Positions 1 to 13,130 of a DNA stretch of 64,000 nucleotides are shown here, one piece after another. Made by a program: the position numbers and the translations under genes. Below the pieces are notes generated by a model. It did not search any database. It saw only the letters and a program-made list of their open reading frames with translations, and was not told the DNA's origin. The DNA comes from Anarhynchus alexandrinus (taxonomy: Eukaryota > Chordata > Aves > Charadriiformes > Charadriidae), in NCBI GenBank assembly GCA_008711295.1, contig VUYV01000122.1, positions 2,710,425 to 2,774,424 of the forward strand, in the 5' to 3' direction. Every line of letters begins with the position of its first letter. Positions within the stretch are counted from its first letter, which is position 1.

Positions 1-3000
1 GGTAGGAAATCTGAGTGGGCATAAGATGACTCCATGTCCTCGAGAGCCTGTACTAGCATTGATTTTCTGTGACTCGGGAAGCCCCAGATAGCCATAATCT
101 TGGGTTAAAGGGAGATGAACCGTGCAGTAATCGCACTGTTTGGGTCCAGTTTTCACGTGCTGAATTTGCACAGAAAAGTCTCAGTTCATATGTGTATATA
201 GTTGAAGATATTCCATGATTATCACCTTGTTTGATGGCAGTGATAGTTCACATCTCTTTGACTTGCCCTTTTCCAGACAGGTTGCCTTACTAGTAGGATC
301 TAATTCTGCAAAGTGCATAGTATTGAAAGACAGATTATAGCCAAATGCCGATTATTGGGCTCCACGTAGCAGTGACAGAGAGCCTGTGTTATACAGGAAT
401 TTGTATTCGCTGATCTAACGATACTGACATTTGGGGCCTACTACAAATTAATGCAGCATTCTGGTGTAATGCTAAGCAGGGATCCTAGCAGCAAGTTTCC
501 ATTTTGTTTACTAGATGTTCTGCTTGTAAAACTGTTCAGAGATCCTTCCTGGATAAACTATTCAAACTTGGTGAAGTTCTTATTTATAAAGACCTTACTG
601 ACTTCAGGGGGAAGATAGGTTACTATAATTTTTGCAGGAACGTGTCCTGTTCCAGAAAATACTTTATTGCTTGAAAACACTGTTGCTTTTATTTTCCCTA
701 GAGCCTGCAATGCTGTTCAGACAGAGAAATATATTTTATTCTAGGAACTTCTGTAATAAATGAAATGTTATTTATTCTATTTTTGCTACACTTTGCACTA
801 CAAAAGCATGAATATCTTTTAATAACTCATTAAACTGACAGTCATTACAGTAGATTAATTCAAAAACATTGGTGAAAACACTGTAAACTGTACTGAGGCC
901 AAAATGTGTGCAATCATAAAAGTTTACTAAAGTATGCCATCTAGAGGTCTTTGAAAGAGCAGAAATAACACTTCAAGGTCTTCAGAGAGATATCACAATA
1001 GTACCTCTGTAACTATTTTGTCTTAACCATATGTAATCTTAGATAAAACTCAACTTTCTGCTTGAAACTATGGGCATGTGTGCATGTTTTGACTGGTGAC
1101 AGGGGATAAGCTGAGGTTAGTTTCATCGTTTTTTCTGATCTGAAAAAACAATGTAAAATGGACTTGCAGTTTAAAGGTTAGAATTTTTATCCTGCGTGTA
1201 TATCGCTAGATTTTCAGTTTTCATTCACATCAACATTTTGATGTAGAACATAAAAAAGACTTTTCAAATGGTGCTGCATAATAAATATTTGTATCATCTT
1301 TACAGTAAAGAAAAATAAATGAATCAAAGCCATAGGTAAATGTCCTCTTGTGAATATAGATGATTGAAACTATCTAAAACATGAGAAATGAGTGCACAGT
1401 AACGATTTTTGTTCCTAGGGCCTGCCTGTATCTTAACAGGTAGTGAAACTAAGCTTTATAATTTTGACAGCAAAGAAACTTCTGCTTGAAAATAAAATAA
1501 AAAATAAAATGGAGTAGCAGTAAGAGTGTTTATGAGGTTCATTCTGTAGAAAGGCATTCTGCAACAATCTTACAAGATAACAAATACATCTTCTCACATC
1601 CACTTCTTTTTTTTTTTTTCCTCCACTAAAAAGATCTGTAATCCTTACCTTGCTTTTTCATCAGTTAAACATGTGGCGTTCCTGTCAAGGTGACAATGCA
1701 ATGGGCATTTTATTTATGTGGCAGGGCTGTAGTCATATCACTTTAAAACCTGGGAGTATGGGCTTTAGAATGCATTTTGCATGATTGAATACAGCAGGAG
1801 TGCCAAGTAAACATTAAACTTTGCATTTCAATTGAGTAATGTTTGATCCAGTGCTTTTTTAGTAGAAAGATAGATTCTGAACCTTTGGGTATGATGACGA
1901 AAAATAATATTATAGTACATATCCTACTCTCTCTTCCATAAATATCTTCTGAGATAGACACCTTTTAGATTGCAGCTTTCTCATCCCGGTTGCCTAGGCA
2001 AAACTGGACTTTATATGCCATAGCCCTTGTTGGTGCATTTCTGAGAACAAGAGGAGGAGAGAGAATGGGAAGTGGAAGCAAGTGGCCTCTGGTCTTGTTT
2101 TGAGTGGGATGAGGATTTAATATGGCACAAAAGTGCGTGTTTCTGAATTTCCTTTGTTCATTTAAAAGACAGGTACATGTTTATTCCACTTACATCTTTA
2201 TTTTCAGACTAGAATGGAAGTGAGAAGTCCCAGTAGAACCTCCCCATTTGAAAGCAGGGAGGTTGTACAGGAACACACAGAGATCTGTCTTGGGCAACTC
2301 TGAGCTTTGATTCAAGTTCTGGTTGTGACTAATTACGTGAACTGCTTTTACCTTTTCCTGAAGAAAAAGCTGGAGGAAAGATGCTAGTGAAAGGACTTTC
2401 TCCATTTCCTCTTTCATTTTTCACTTTGACTTCACTATAAATGATGTAGTTGAGTACGCCAGTTATTGAGAAAGGACTAAATATTACATTAAAATTTCTC
2501 AGTGTAGCTTTGTAGCAAAAAAAAAAAAAAAGGTCTTTTGCACTTTTCTGGAGAATCAGAAATAAGCAGCAGGGAAGAAACTGTGGTGTTTTTTTAAGTT
2601 TAGATTTCCCTCAGGAGAAAAATCAGTCTGAGAGCCACTAAGGAATAAAGCAGAGAGAAGCTTGTGTCTCCAGCAGGCTCCGTGGCTTTCTGAGAGTGGA
2701 AGTTGAATTCGGTCCTTCCTAACCGAAGAAAGCAGGTCTGCCTTATTTGTATTGCAATGAAGCATATGATTAGATGAGATTACATATGTGTGCGGGCTTT
2801 CTTTTTTATGAATGATTCTCTAACATCTTGCTTCATTTATTACTTCAGCAGACCAGCATTACAAAAGCTGCTGGTCACAGGTTCCCCAAAGCAGCTGGCA
2901 CGGAGGTAATCTCGCAGAGGCAGGGAGCGGCGTTCAGCCTCCGGTGGAATTGCACTTCTGGGTGTGCGCTTAAAGAGCCTGGGAAGGAGCAGAGCTGCAA

Positions 3001-5075
3001 TCAGCTCCGCAACCTAGATAGTGATATTAACAAGTAATTAAAACTTGATTCCCTCCTCCGTCTTCCCCTGCACTGTTCCTCACCTACCTTTAAAAATAAC
3101 CTAAAAAATCGGCGATGAATATTAACCTTTCTGTTGCTACAGAGAAACGCAACATGCGGTGGTGGATTAATAATTAAAATCAGGAAACTAAGAGCACGAG
3201 CACTCGAGGGAGTCGGCAGTGATAATGTTATTGAAACAGCCAATTTAAGAGTCAGAATTTCTCAAATAATTTATATGTTAACTTTTAAGATGACCTATGA
3301 AAGATCAAACAACGCATAAATCATCAGCAACTACACCAACTTTTTGCATAATTGGAAGTTTATAATCAGCCTGCTTCCCTGTCTCTCTGTTTGGAGAAAC
3401 AGAATAGCCCCATAAGTTCAGAAAGCTTCTTAAAGGTGGACCACACAAATAAATGAGTTTTGAACACTTCAAGTAATATACACACTGCAGTCAGAGGAGA
3501 AGAGGTAGGGAAGAAAAAAGTAAGTGAGCTCTGTGCAGCCACCATTAGGTTTTTCCCTGTAATCAGGCCTGCCCTGGTATAAAGGTAGTCTGAGCATCTC
3601 TGGGTTGTATTATAGGCACTGGTATACTTGAACAAAAGCCATTTAGGTTGTGTAAGTACTGCTTTGAGTTGCTAGCCTTGTTCTAAAACTATGTTGGGTT
3701 TTTTTTTAACCCAGACAATGTTCTTTGTTCCATTTTTTTTGTTTTACTCTCATTTTCCTTCTGTCTCTTAACTATTGAGGAGAGCATCTTAGTCTGATCC
3801 CTGCTGGCATTCACCTGTAACGAATTGTTCTCCAAGCCCCTTCCTGCCGTTGCCCTTGAATTGGGCACCCAAGGCCCTCTAGACCTTGGGAAAATCTCCT
3901 GTGGGACGTGTGTGTCACACAGTGGGTTCTCAACAAAGTCCGTTAGTCCACACAAAAATTTGTTTTAATCTTATTGCATGCTTCTGGCTTGTGCAAAGTA
4001 GATGTGAAAGTCTGAGTGACACTTTTCCTCTCTTCTAGCTCTGAAGCTCCATCCATGATATTTCCTGGTGACAGCTCATCAAGCTATTGTTGGTTTAAGT
4101 TTTCTTTTTTTCTTTTTTTCTGGTTTTGTTTTTATCTCGACGTAGAGGTCATTGCCAAAATAATATTTTTTTCTCTCTTCACTTTTCCAGCTGCTGTCTC
4201 TTTCAATACCTATTTGCACTGAAGGGCCACTAGATGTGCTTTAGAGGAAGCCTGCCAAAATTTCAGAACCCTGCTGCTTCTCAGTGAGGGCAGACCACCC
4301 TCTCAGATATTGATCTCACTAATAAAGAGTTGCTATCATTAAAAGTGACTAGCTATGCAAAAGGCATTAAATCTCAGGGATCTAAAACTAAAAAGATGAG
4401 GAGTAAAAAGCTTTCCTGCAGTGAATTTTATTCCATATATGTTAAAGTAGGAATTTTTGTATCTTCTCCTGCAAGATCTCCTCTTGAGCACCCACAGAAA
4501 CAAGAAACTAGGGGAGCCAGTGTTTCACGGTGAAGCTCTGAAGTCTTTATGAATGTTTAAAAAATGTGATAAACTTTGCTTTCACTAGAAGTGCAGAAAA
4601 TTGCTTATTTGTCAGTTGAAAGATATCTCCTCTGCCTTTTCCCCTGTCCAAATGGTCTTGCTGTTGTCATATGGATTAAAAGTAACCATTTTCGTACCTG
4701 AGGTAAGTCCCTGTCATTAGAGAAATGAGGGGCAGCAGTGTGCAGTGTTTTGTCTGGAGCTTTTCTAATTGGGACTCTGCCTGTGTGCTAGAGGTCCTTT
4801 TGATTTTCAGCACTCCAGGAAGCAAGCTTGATTTAAATCATAACCTTGGAATTAAAATGTGTATGTGTGGGGAAATGCTTTTTAAGTAGTTTGGGTTTTA
4901 TAAGAATTTATAATGACAAATAAAACCTTGAAAGTTTGCATTTCTTTTTCCCTCTTCATCACTTGTGTGGTTAGGCTGGTGGTAAAAGTATTAAGGCTCC
5001 AAACTCTTTCAAATCTTTCAAATTTAAAGGATGTTGTCTTTTCCACTGCCATGCCACGCTTGTTAATTCTATACG
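1..5075. other. AT-rich DNA without recognised gene
   Basis: No recognisable gene is present. Open frames on both strands stay below 90 codons and resemble no family I know. Visible structure is limited to a T run at 1607-1619 and a 16-base A run at 2517-2532. A stretch at about 3010-3340 keeps several CpG dinucleotides and TAATTA-type motifs and is discussed as a possible regulatory element. It could be intron or intergenic DNA; nothing in the sequence decides between them. Confidence 0.7.
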
Positions 5076-5175
5076 TGGCAGTAGCATCCAGAAGCCAGTA
5101 TCATGATCAAAACCTTGTAACGCACTTTGCTGTACACTGAAGTAGGAAGACACAGTTTTTCCACTCTCCAAAGTC
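5076..5175 (+). repeat. Degraded ancient amniote interspersed repeat (tentative)
   Basis: The stretch beginning at the GGCAGTAGCATCCAGAAGCC segment and running through CGCACTTTGCTGTACAC follows the order of a widespread reptile/bird repeat, as I remember it: a 'cagcacccagaagcc ... gctaggcgctgtacaaacac' block. The match is spread over about 60 bases with many substitutions and no clear ends. It may be an old SINE or part of a DNA transposon. The call rests on remembered consensus wording, not on an alignment. Confidence 0.35.
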
Positions 5176-6615
5176 CCTGTCCTTCACTATCTTTTGGAGG
5201 GTAACGTAATATATGTTTTACAATATTAACTATTCAGCTGTGTTCATATATCACCTCTCATCCATCTCCCCCTTGACCAACCATCATTAACTGTTTGAAC
5301 TCCTATGGTTATGAGAGCAAAGGTCAAGTTTGAGAAAATGCTTAAATGAATGAAATAGCACAGTGTGAGAAAGAGATAGACATGTGTATTTTTGAAACTT
5401 AATTGATGGTAATTTAAAGATAGCCTTGAATTCTCTCCACTACCTCCATCCTGCTTCTAGGTGCCTCTGATTGCCCTGCCTTCATCTCTCTGCTCTCCCT
5501 TCTTTTCCTGCACTGTACAGCTTCTTCTCACCCTGTTAGTCTGCTATACCCTCATTTGTATACCGTGTATTTTCCTTCCGTTTCCAGCACCAGGTATGTT
5601 TCTTCCCCCTTGAGCACTTTCATTTCCCTCTCCATCGCTCCCCCCACTTGCCTGAGATTTTCAATCATCATTTCATCGCTGTGGTCTCTGAACCTCCCTA
5701 TGCTCACAACGCTGTACCTGCCACGGAAAGAAAAACACATTACTCCATTCATTTTAGAAATTATTTTACAATATGTCAAGATAAAAAGGCCTGGGGATAT
5801 AAACAAGCTCGGAAATATTTTGAGATCAGGTAGACATAATTAGAACACAGACTGTTGATTAGATTGTTTCATTTTGCAACAATGCGAGTTTAATCATGTT
5901 GGAAATTGGTTACGGGATTTCTTGTGGAGATTAGATATTTCTATCGCGTTTTAGTCTCCTTTAATTACACAAATAAGTACTGGTTGTTTACTTTCTTTGG
6001 GTTACTTTTTTTTGGGTTACTTTTTCTCCTGTCAGTGTGCAGACGGTACCTAGGCCTGTTGTTCAGCAGCCACGTTAAGCGCGACCAGCCTCCTCGTGGC
6101 ACCGCTGGAAGAGGAGAGGAGAGGTCAGTGCCCTTCTTCTTTCGTGAGAGGATTACTCTGTTTCACGATTCCCATTTCCTCCCTCTCCCCCATCAAAGCT
6201 CTGTTCTCTTCTGTCTGAAATCCCAGACGCCAAAGCAGAAGTTACTGCGTCCCGTTCAGGCTATACACAAGTGCCCTTCTTGAGCAAAGGCACAAAAATG
6301 GAGCCAGCGTGGCGATGCCTCAGCTGCTGAAGGTAAGTACAGGGCTCTGCTGCAGTGGCACGCACTGAGGGGGGTCAGAGCTGAGCCCGGCTGTCCCAGT
6401 ATACCCTGCTAGAGCAGCACGGTGGTCTGCAGAGATGCCCCAGGTGCTGTGCTGCCATGCCAGTGTGACGACAACACCTGAGCTTAAGTAGCCTTTCGGG
6501 CACCATGCAGTGCTGTGGTGGCAGAGCCACCCCCAGATCTTCTGCACCTGGCTGTGCTCACCTCCATTCTCCTCTGCAGATGCACCCACACCACTGCACC
6601 ATGCTTCTTTATTTT
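5176..6615. other. Unassigned DNA: pyrimidine-rich tract and GC-richer pocket
   Basis: The + strand is markedly C/T-rich at about 5430-5700. A 15-bp unit, GGGTTACTTTTT followed by T/C, is tandemly duplicated at 5999-6029. From about 6040 onward GC and CpG content rise. A strong splice-donor-like string, GAAG/GTAAGTAC, has its GT at 6333, but no convincing upstream coding exon accompanies it. The 125-codon open frame at 5906-6283 shows no family resemblance and passes through low-complexity sequence, so I do not call it a gene. Confidence 0.55.
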
Positions 6616-6670
6616 TATATATATGTGTGTGTGTGTGTGTCTCTCTCTATTTTTTTATATATACATATAC
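6616..6670. repeat. Compound microsatellite (TA)n(TG)n(TC)n with TA-rich flank
   Basis: A short TA run changes into about eight TG units (6624-6640), then four CT units (6641-6648), then a T run and TA-rich sequence to about 6670. Two open frames cross it and give repetitive cysteine/valine and serine/leucine strings, which shows that those frames are not genuine. Confidence 0.9.
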
Positions 6671-7293
6671 GTAACTTTCACATGGGAAACAGCAGAAACA
6701 TCTCAGCATTTTTCCTTGGCCTAGGAGTCTGCAGCCTCACTGAAGTCCAAGAAGATGCCCTCTTTCCTGACAGCGCGCCTTAGCTCCCCACTGGTTTCCG
6801 TGTCGCCCCTGCTATGTGTGGCACCGCTGATTTCCTGGGGAGGGGTAGCAGAGCTGTCTGTCCCCTGCCTTTGCCGCTGCACAACAGCATACGTGGCAAC
6901 GGGGGATGGCTGGTTTATGAAGGCAGACCTAAAACTGCCATTCCCGCAGGTCGGGTTTCATACTATGGACCTACCAAGGTCAAACTAGTTGAGATGTAGA
7001 TGCTTCTCCCAGGCTTCTGCATGCAGTGTGAGAGCTTGTTGCCCTTCAGTATGACAGAGGAAGTTTATGGGATTCCAGGAGACTGAATGCACCAAGCTGG
7101 GCCTCATAATCTTGTGGGAAAACAAATCCATTGCTTTCCCATGAGCCTCCCAGCTTTTGAGCCTCTTGGATCAGCTTCCCACACTGAGCTAGTCAGATTA
7201 TTCGCACACCACCTGGACTGCCACCCTTGTACAGTTTATATGGCATCTAATCTACCCATAGGCTCAGCCTATGATACCAGTTCTATGGCTTTA

Positions 7294-7370
7294 AAAATAT
7301 ATTGTTATATATAATATATTATATACAATATATAATAATATATCATGTAGTATACATATAATAACTATAC
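7294..7370. repeat. AT-only low-complexity tract
   Basis: Nearly 80 bases consist almost entirely of A and T in irregular TATA, ATAAT and TATAC steps. It is a degenerate AT microsatellite that could readily melt or form cruciforms. It is not a promoter in any supported sense, since no gene follows. Confidence 0.85.
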
Positions 7371-7783
7371 TCCCATAATTATTTCCTGGTTGCAGATTTT
7401 TTTTTTCCTTTTTTTCTTCCTTCTCCCTAGCTCCACCCTGATGTTTCAAATACATCTTTGGTGATTCAGGTCTGCAAGCAGTCTGCTTCATAAATTGCAG
7501 ATACGCATTATCTTGTGGGCAGGCGGCACGATTTCCACCATTAATGTTTCCATAACACTAAGAAACGGATAACCTAGTGCAAGATTCTGTACTATTGAGG
7601 TTTAGGAACTCTGCATTTACCTGCAAGACTTGACTCTATGAAGTAAACTTTAAAAAATATTTTTAACAGAACACTTTTCCTGCAGCAGAAATCTGTTAAA
7701 CTTTGGGTGTAACGAGTCTCTCTGTGTGACATCCAGTGTTCCACATAAAGGTGTAGGACATGTTAGAAGCCAGTAACTCTGTG

Positions 7784-7796
7784 TATATATATATAT
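7784..7796. repeat. Short (TA)n microsatellite
   Basis: Six TA units preceded by GTG. A minor simple repeat. Confidence 0.85.
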
Positions 7797-10030
7797 CCAG
7801 ACAGCAATGTTGTCATTGTGAGCTTTTTTTGCAGGGAAGTGAGAGTAGTATGACAGTGCTAAAGGTTTTTGTATCTCTTTCCCCTGTGGATTGATTTTGA
7901 AAACTTAATTCTAATGTGTACACCGCTGGATTCACCTTCTGAGAATAAGAGAATCTGTTCTTAAAAATAGGTCAATACTGGGAGAAAAAAAGGGAAAATA
8001 TTGAGAAGGAAATGGAAAAATAAATTGTGTGATACCAAGAAGATAATGTTGATGAGAAGTCCAGAGAAAGAGATGGTAGCAGAAAGATAAGAAGAGTATT
8101 CAAATATACAAATTTGAAACATATGACCAATAGAACAAATTAGAGGTGATTTTAATAATGAAACCAAAATTTTGATGAGTTATTTCAAGACATGAATGGA
8201 GAATGTTGTTCGCATGAGGACAGCTCTATCACTTTTTCTGTTAGACAGTGAATGTTCAGTTCTGCTTCCTCACTTTCTTTTTTTAATTGAAGGTTTTCTG
8301 TGACAACACTGCATTCCTTTCAAAGAAAACACTGCTCCATTGGTCACCTATAGCTCCAGAAACATCATCAAAACTTCATACAGTCAAATGGGCTTTGTGA
8401 ACCAAAGGAAATAATGTGAGGTTCACAAAATCTCCAGCTTAACAAAGTTTCCCCCACTCCTAGTTCACCTGGGGTTTGAAGAAACCAGTCAGGCAAAGCA
8501 GTTCAAATCTGATGTTGGGAAAACTGTAAAAATTTAACAGAAAAAGGAGAAGGTTTTCTCTGTGCCACAGTGAATACCAAAACATATTTGATAACACTGA
8601 CTTAATGTAAGCGTGATAAACCAGTTTTTAGCATAACATTCTATATTTTCTCTTTGCATAATACCTAGCAATTCTTTGGCAGTGTAATCCATAAAGGCAA
8701 AATAATACATAAAAGATGCAGCCCACGGAAGAGATGAATACAGGGCTTAGGTTTTCTTTTGAGGCCTGTGCTGTGCCATGAGAGGAAGCACGTTCAGATA
8801 CCAAGGGAAGACTCTTCTGTCCATTCACAAAGGTCAGGATGTCTCACCATCTTTGCAATTTTGAAACGAAATCTTCATCAGTCTGACTGATGCTTTGCCT
8901 AGGCCAAAATCAGCAGAATACAGAATTTCAAGGTCTCTGGGATCAATGTGTTTTTATTAGCCCCTCTGTGCTTGGGTTAAAAGCACTGAGAGAGGTGTAT
9001 GTTCTCTTGTAGGGTAAATTGTTCTCTTCTCAAGGCCTCGGTTACCTGAAACCCATTTCTTTATGAACTGAGTCTGGGTCATGGAGGTGACAGTGACTGA
9101 CCAGGTACTGCCGGCTCTTCAGCTTCTTCTAGCAGTCTCTGGTCACAGTCCCACGGTGCTGTCCAGGGAAAAAAGTTCAATGTGTAAGTGATCATGGAGG
9201 ATGGTTTGTAGCACGAGAGCTACAAGAAGCAAAGAAGGCCCATTGTGGCCAAAGTGTGAGGAGAGGTTATTTACACAGCCCATTTGGGTGAAGCACACTG
9301 TCTAGTGATTGCCTACAAGTCCTCTGTTCTGAGAGGTGGTTGCACTTTGTGTGGGAATCAGGAAGCTAAATAAGCTCCTAAGTATCGTTCAACATTATTA
9401 AACAGTAATAACAACGTTCTGCGGTTCCACATTATTTTCAGCCCAGAAGTGTCAAAATGCATGACTATCACTAATGAAAGCACACAACGTGTCCCTGAGA
9501 CAGAAAATCGGTGTTCTTATTTTAGTGATGCAGATGATGAAGCAGAACATGGTAATGTATCTGTCGCAAGGACAAACACAGTAGGACTGTGGCAATGGCA
9601 GAAACGTTAACAGGATTTTTCTGTTGTAATCAAAAGATAGCATTTCCAGCAGGCCAAGAACTAGACTCTAGGCTGAGGATGGATCTGGGAGGAAAGTTGT
9701 ACAATGATTATACTGATTCCTTCTCCCTTGCCATCGGCTTAATGTTATTTAATGATTGTTTTACAGTGGTGCCCCAGGGCTTTACTCCGCTAGGCTTCTT
9801 GGACACAATTAGAAAAAAAGATAATCCTTATCCAAAAGCATAGGTTATAGACTGCACTTCATCTGTTACAACTTTAAAATAACCAAGATTTCCCTGGGGG
9901 GAAAAAAATCGAGGAAAACTAAACTGAATGTCTGTATGTCAGCCAGAACACTGCATTTGGAGATTGTTTGAAATGTTCTCTCAGAGAAAGGAGATACAAT
10001 ATACTATGTGTACCATTTACTAATAAGTGA

Positions 10031-10358
10031 GAGAGACCATATAGCAGCTTTCCGGTATTTGAAGGGTGCCTGCAAGAAAGCTGGAGAAGGCCTTTCTACA
10101 AGGGCATGTTGTGATGGGATGAGGGGCAATGGTTTCAAACTGGAAGAGGGGAAATTTAGAATAGATATTTGGAAGAAATATTTCACTATGAGGGTGGTGA
10201 GGCACTGGAACAGGTTGCCCAGGGAAGTTTTGGATGCCCCATCCCTGGAGGTGTCCAAGGCCAAGCTGGATGGGGCTTTGAGGTCTAGTGGCAGGGGGGT
10301 TGGAACGACATGATCTGTAAGGTCCCTTCCAGCCTAAGCCATTCTATGATTTTATGAA
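10031..10358 (+). mobile_element. CR1 LINE, 5'-truncated 3' end
   Basis: This is the 3' terminal part of a chicken-repeat-1 non-LTR retrotransposon on the + strand. The end of ORF2 is visible in the frame starting at 10008, with the family block WNRLPREV, a preceding GNGFKLEEG block and the usual APSLEV step. It is followed by the 3' UTR hallmark AAGGTCCCTTCCAGCC and the terminal ATTCTATGATTTTATGA. CR1 ORF2 encodes an endonuclease and reverse transcriptase; only its last hundred codons or so remain. Relative to the usual CR1 end there is an internal loss between GGGCTTTGAG and GGGGGGTTGG. As is normal for CR1, there is severe 5' truncation and no poly-A tail. The antisense open frame (10004-10264) is a shadow. 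Confidence 0.95.
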
Positions 10359-10459
10359 ATAAAGAACTAAAGAAATTAAACTAATTGTCATTATCATCAT
10401 CAGTCCATTCCAATCTTGTCTGCAATGCAAACTGTAAAGAAAAGAGAAGGTGAGATTGA

Positions 10460-10508
10460 TTTTTTTTTTTATTTTACTTTTTTAACTTTTTTCTTTTTTT
10501 TTTTTTTT
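10460..10508. repeat. T-rich low-complexity tract
   Basis: Successive T runs broken by single A, C or AAC interruptions, lying about 100 bases downstream of the CR1 3' end. On the opposite strand it reads as a degenerate poly-A. It could be the tail remnant of a minus-strand retroposed sequence, but I see no adjoining body. Confidence 0.8.
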
Positions 10509-11832
10509 ACGTCTGAGGTAAATGTGCTGAACAGTAAATCCCAACCTGACAGATTTCATCGGGTCTCTGTATAACAAGCACTCTCTTTCAATCTTAAAAT
10601 GTCACCACTGCATAAACCTTTTCAATGTTCCCTCCTGTTCTCTAAACCCTTTATAAACCCATTATGATTTTAAAAAGATTTTATTTCTTACAGCTACTGC
10701 ATAGCGAAGGTAAAACCAATTTCTTTGTTTCCAGGATGTTGTAACCTGAGGTAATTTCCAGAGTGCTTGAATTGAAACTTTTATGAAGAATATACTCATT
10801 TGTCCCCTAACAAGAAAAAATGAGAAAGTATACATTGCTTAAGTTGCTAAAGATAAAAAAAATGCTCATAAATATGGTTGTTACTTTAAATATTTGAAGT
10901 ATACTAAAGAAAGTAAAGAATGCTACAATTTTCACTGCAGCAGCCGACAGCTGGCTGGCTTTAAATCTTAGTGGAAACAACATTTCTGGATGCTCAGAGC
11001 CTCCACTGTTCCATTTCAGCTAAAGGCAGGATTACTTGAGCTGTATTATATCCTCCATCTCATTTTCAGCTCTATTGCACCAATTATGCAGCCTGGAAGC
11101 TTATAGAGGCTTATATTGAGTTTCAGATAGATATAAGAAAGTAGTCTATATTCTCTGTGATAAAAATAGTCATTAATTACTGAGTCTTGTAAACCGCTTA
11201 GCATCCTTCTTAATGTGGTACATCAGGCACTTTGCTGCATTCTATAGCTAATCACCAAAAAATAGAGTAGAAAAATACTTCATGAAGAATATGCTCTTTC
11301 TTAGGTGGAATTGAATGCTGGAGTTAAAGGGATGTACAGAAAAGGCTTAGCCACTTCAGTATGAATTTGCTTTTCAAGGGCTTCATTGTTTGTGTCTATA
11401 AAATCGATTAAATGTTGATGTTGAAGGCAGCCCCTTGTGCAGGGTTCATCAATATAATCAAATGCCTTCCCTAATCTGCACAGTGGTGTGATTGGATAGA
11501 AACAAAGAAGCTTTATCTAATTGGAAAAGATATCTTCAAGTAGGAGGGTGCCAGAGTGAACTACCAAAACCCATTTTAGACTTCTGAAAAGGACAAGAAA
11601 AACAACAAAGACTCGTTAAATTTTATACACGTGTGAATAATGCACCAACCAGTCCAAATATGAAATGGCTAATTATCATTCATCTATTTGTGGGCTTTCA
11701 TACAATGGAAGACAACTGATCAATAATAATTTAAAAAACCCATTCAAATTTGTTTTTAAATCCCTAACCTTCATATTCTAAGTCTGCCAGAAAAGACCAA
11801 GTAAGTACTAAGTGAATAACTTCAGTTTTCAT

Positions 11833-11896
11833 GGGTTTTTTTAGTGGGGTTTTTGTGTGTGTGTGTGGTTTTTTTGTTTTCTTGTTTTTTTTTTTA
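11833..11896. repeat. G/T-rich low-complexity tract with (GT)n core
   Basis: T runs alternate with GGGG and a GT run of about seven units, then TTTTTTTGTTTTCTTG and poly-T. It is the complementary counterpart of the A/C-rich tracts seen elsewhere in the window. Confidence 0.8.
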
Positions 11897-13098
11897 AGGG
11901 CAAGGTATTCAGTCTATTAAAGGAAAACTCATTTAACCTGTGTGGTTTTTTTAAACATTTATTTACTGCTTAATTTTTCTTCATTTTGAAAAGTGTCCAT
12001 TTGCAGTTTTTTCTTGATTCTCCTGAGATGGATGATTTAATTACAGAAGCAACTGTTTTTAGGTCTTTTATGGCTTCCATTACCATAGTACATAAGTGCC
12101 TCTGTGCATAATTCATCCACATAAACACTTGCCTATCTAGTTGGGAAACAATATTCCTTCAACTCAGTCTGGAAACAGATAGACAAGGACACTGAAGATT
12201 TATCTACAACGTGGCATCAAGAAGGCATGTGCTCCCGAGTTGTGTGCCTCAGCCACACACCAAGTCTACCTAAGGATGAGACTTTGGCATGAGTCTTCCC
12301 ATACCCCTTACGTTTTTTGTGGTGATGAAGCTAGGTGAGGTCATGGCACTGGCAGGCAGCCAGGGGATCTCCTGCTGGGTCGGTAGCTAGAGGGCACTGG
12401 GACTGTGGACTGCACAACATGAAGCTGCCTCAGAGTTTAGAGCAGGTAAGAGCACATCTACGTCGCATTCAGCTAGTGCTTGTGTTTGTAGACGATAGCC
12501 TAGGATAGTTTCATCCAACTTCGAGGAAAAAAAATGTATGTGGTTTACCCAAGGGAAAGTTCCTCTGATTTTACACTGAGAAGGAGAAGCACTGAGCTGT
12601 TAAACCCAATCTAGCACCAACTTCTCTATGGATAAACGGTGCTGGTGGAAATAATGGTATATTGATTAATATTGGCCCAACAAGAGCAATCCTAAAAAAT
12701 TAACCTGGCTTGCATCCTTAAATCACTATAGCTGCAAAAGCACTATCAGAAGGTAAGTTTTTACAATAGAATTAGTGAATGTGGATCCACTGGCAATCCA
12801 TTGGACTGACTAAAAGTAGACCCAGACTCCAAACTAATATTTAAGAGTAGTATGTTTAGAGATATTAACTGAATCACAGCACAGGTTTCATCTGTTCCAG
12901 AGCGACAACAGACTGCAGCCATAGAGAATCATTAGCAGATCAGCATTCATTGCTCACTGCAAAGTCCTTCAGGAGCAAAATGAAAACAAAATCCCAAACT
13001 TATCTGAGATATAACTGTGGACAACTGACTTCTGAATTCAGGGATAATTCCTTTGATCACCTTACTGGAAGTAAGTGCTATGACTGAACTACCAATTT

Positions 13099-13130
13099 AA
13101 AAAAAAACAAAACAACCTAACAAAAAAACC
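13099..13130. repeat. A/C-rich low-complexity tract
   Basis: An A run grades into AACAAAACAACC-type sequence. One of at least four such tracts on the + strand. Confidence 0.75.

Larger units (their letters stand above)
6671..10030. other. DNA without recognised gene
   Basis: The GC-richer pocket continues to about 6980, after which the sequence returns to AT-rich. No ORF has a recognisable product. The only structured elements are the AT-only tract and the short TA run listed separately. I see no exon with both a convincing splice acceptor and donor. Confidence 0.65.

Noticed and set aside
5906..6283. 125-codon + strand ORF
   Set aside because: It begins in T-rich tandem sequence that gives a false hydrophobic stretch, and has no known motif.
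7294..7370. TATA-box promoter cluster
   Set aside because: It is an AT-only low-complexity tract without a start-site context or downstream gene.
10004..10264. Minus-strand ORFs over the 10 kb CR1
   Set aside because: They are antisense to the CR1 ORF2 C-terminus; the sense frame carries the family motifs.
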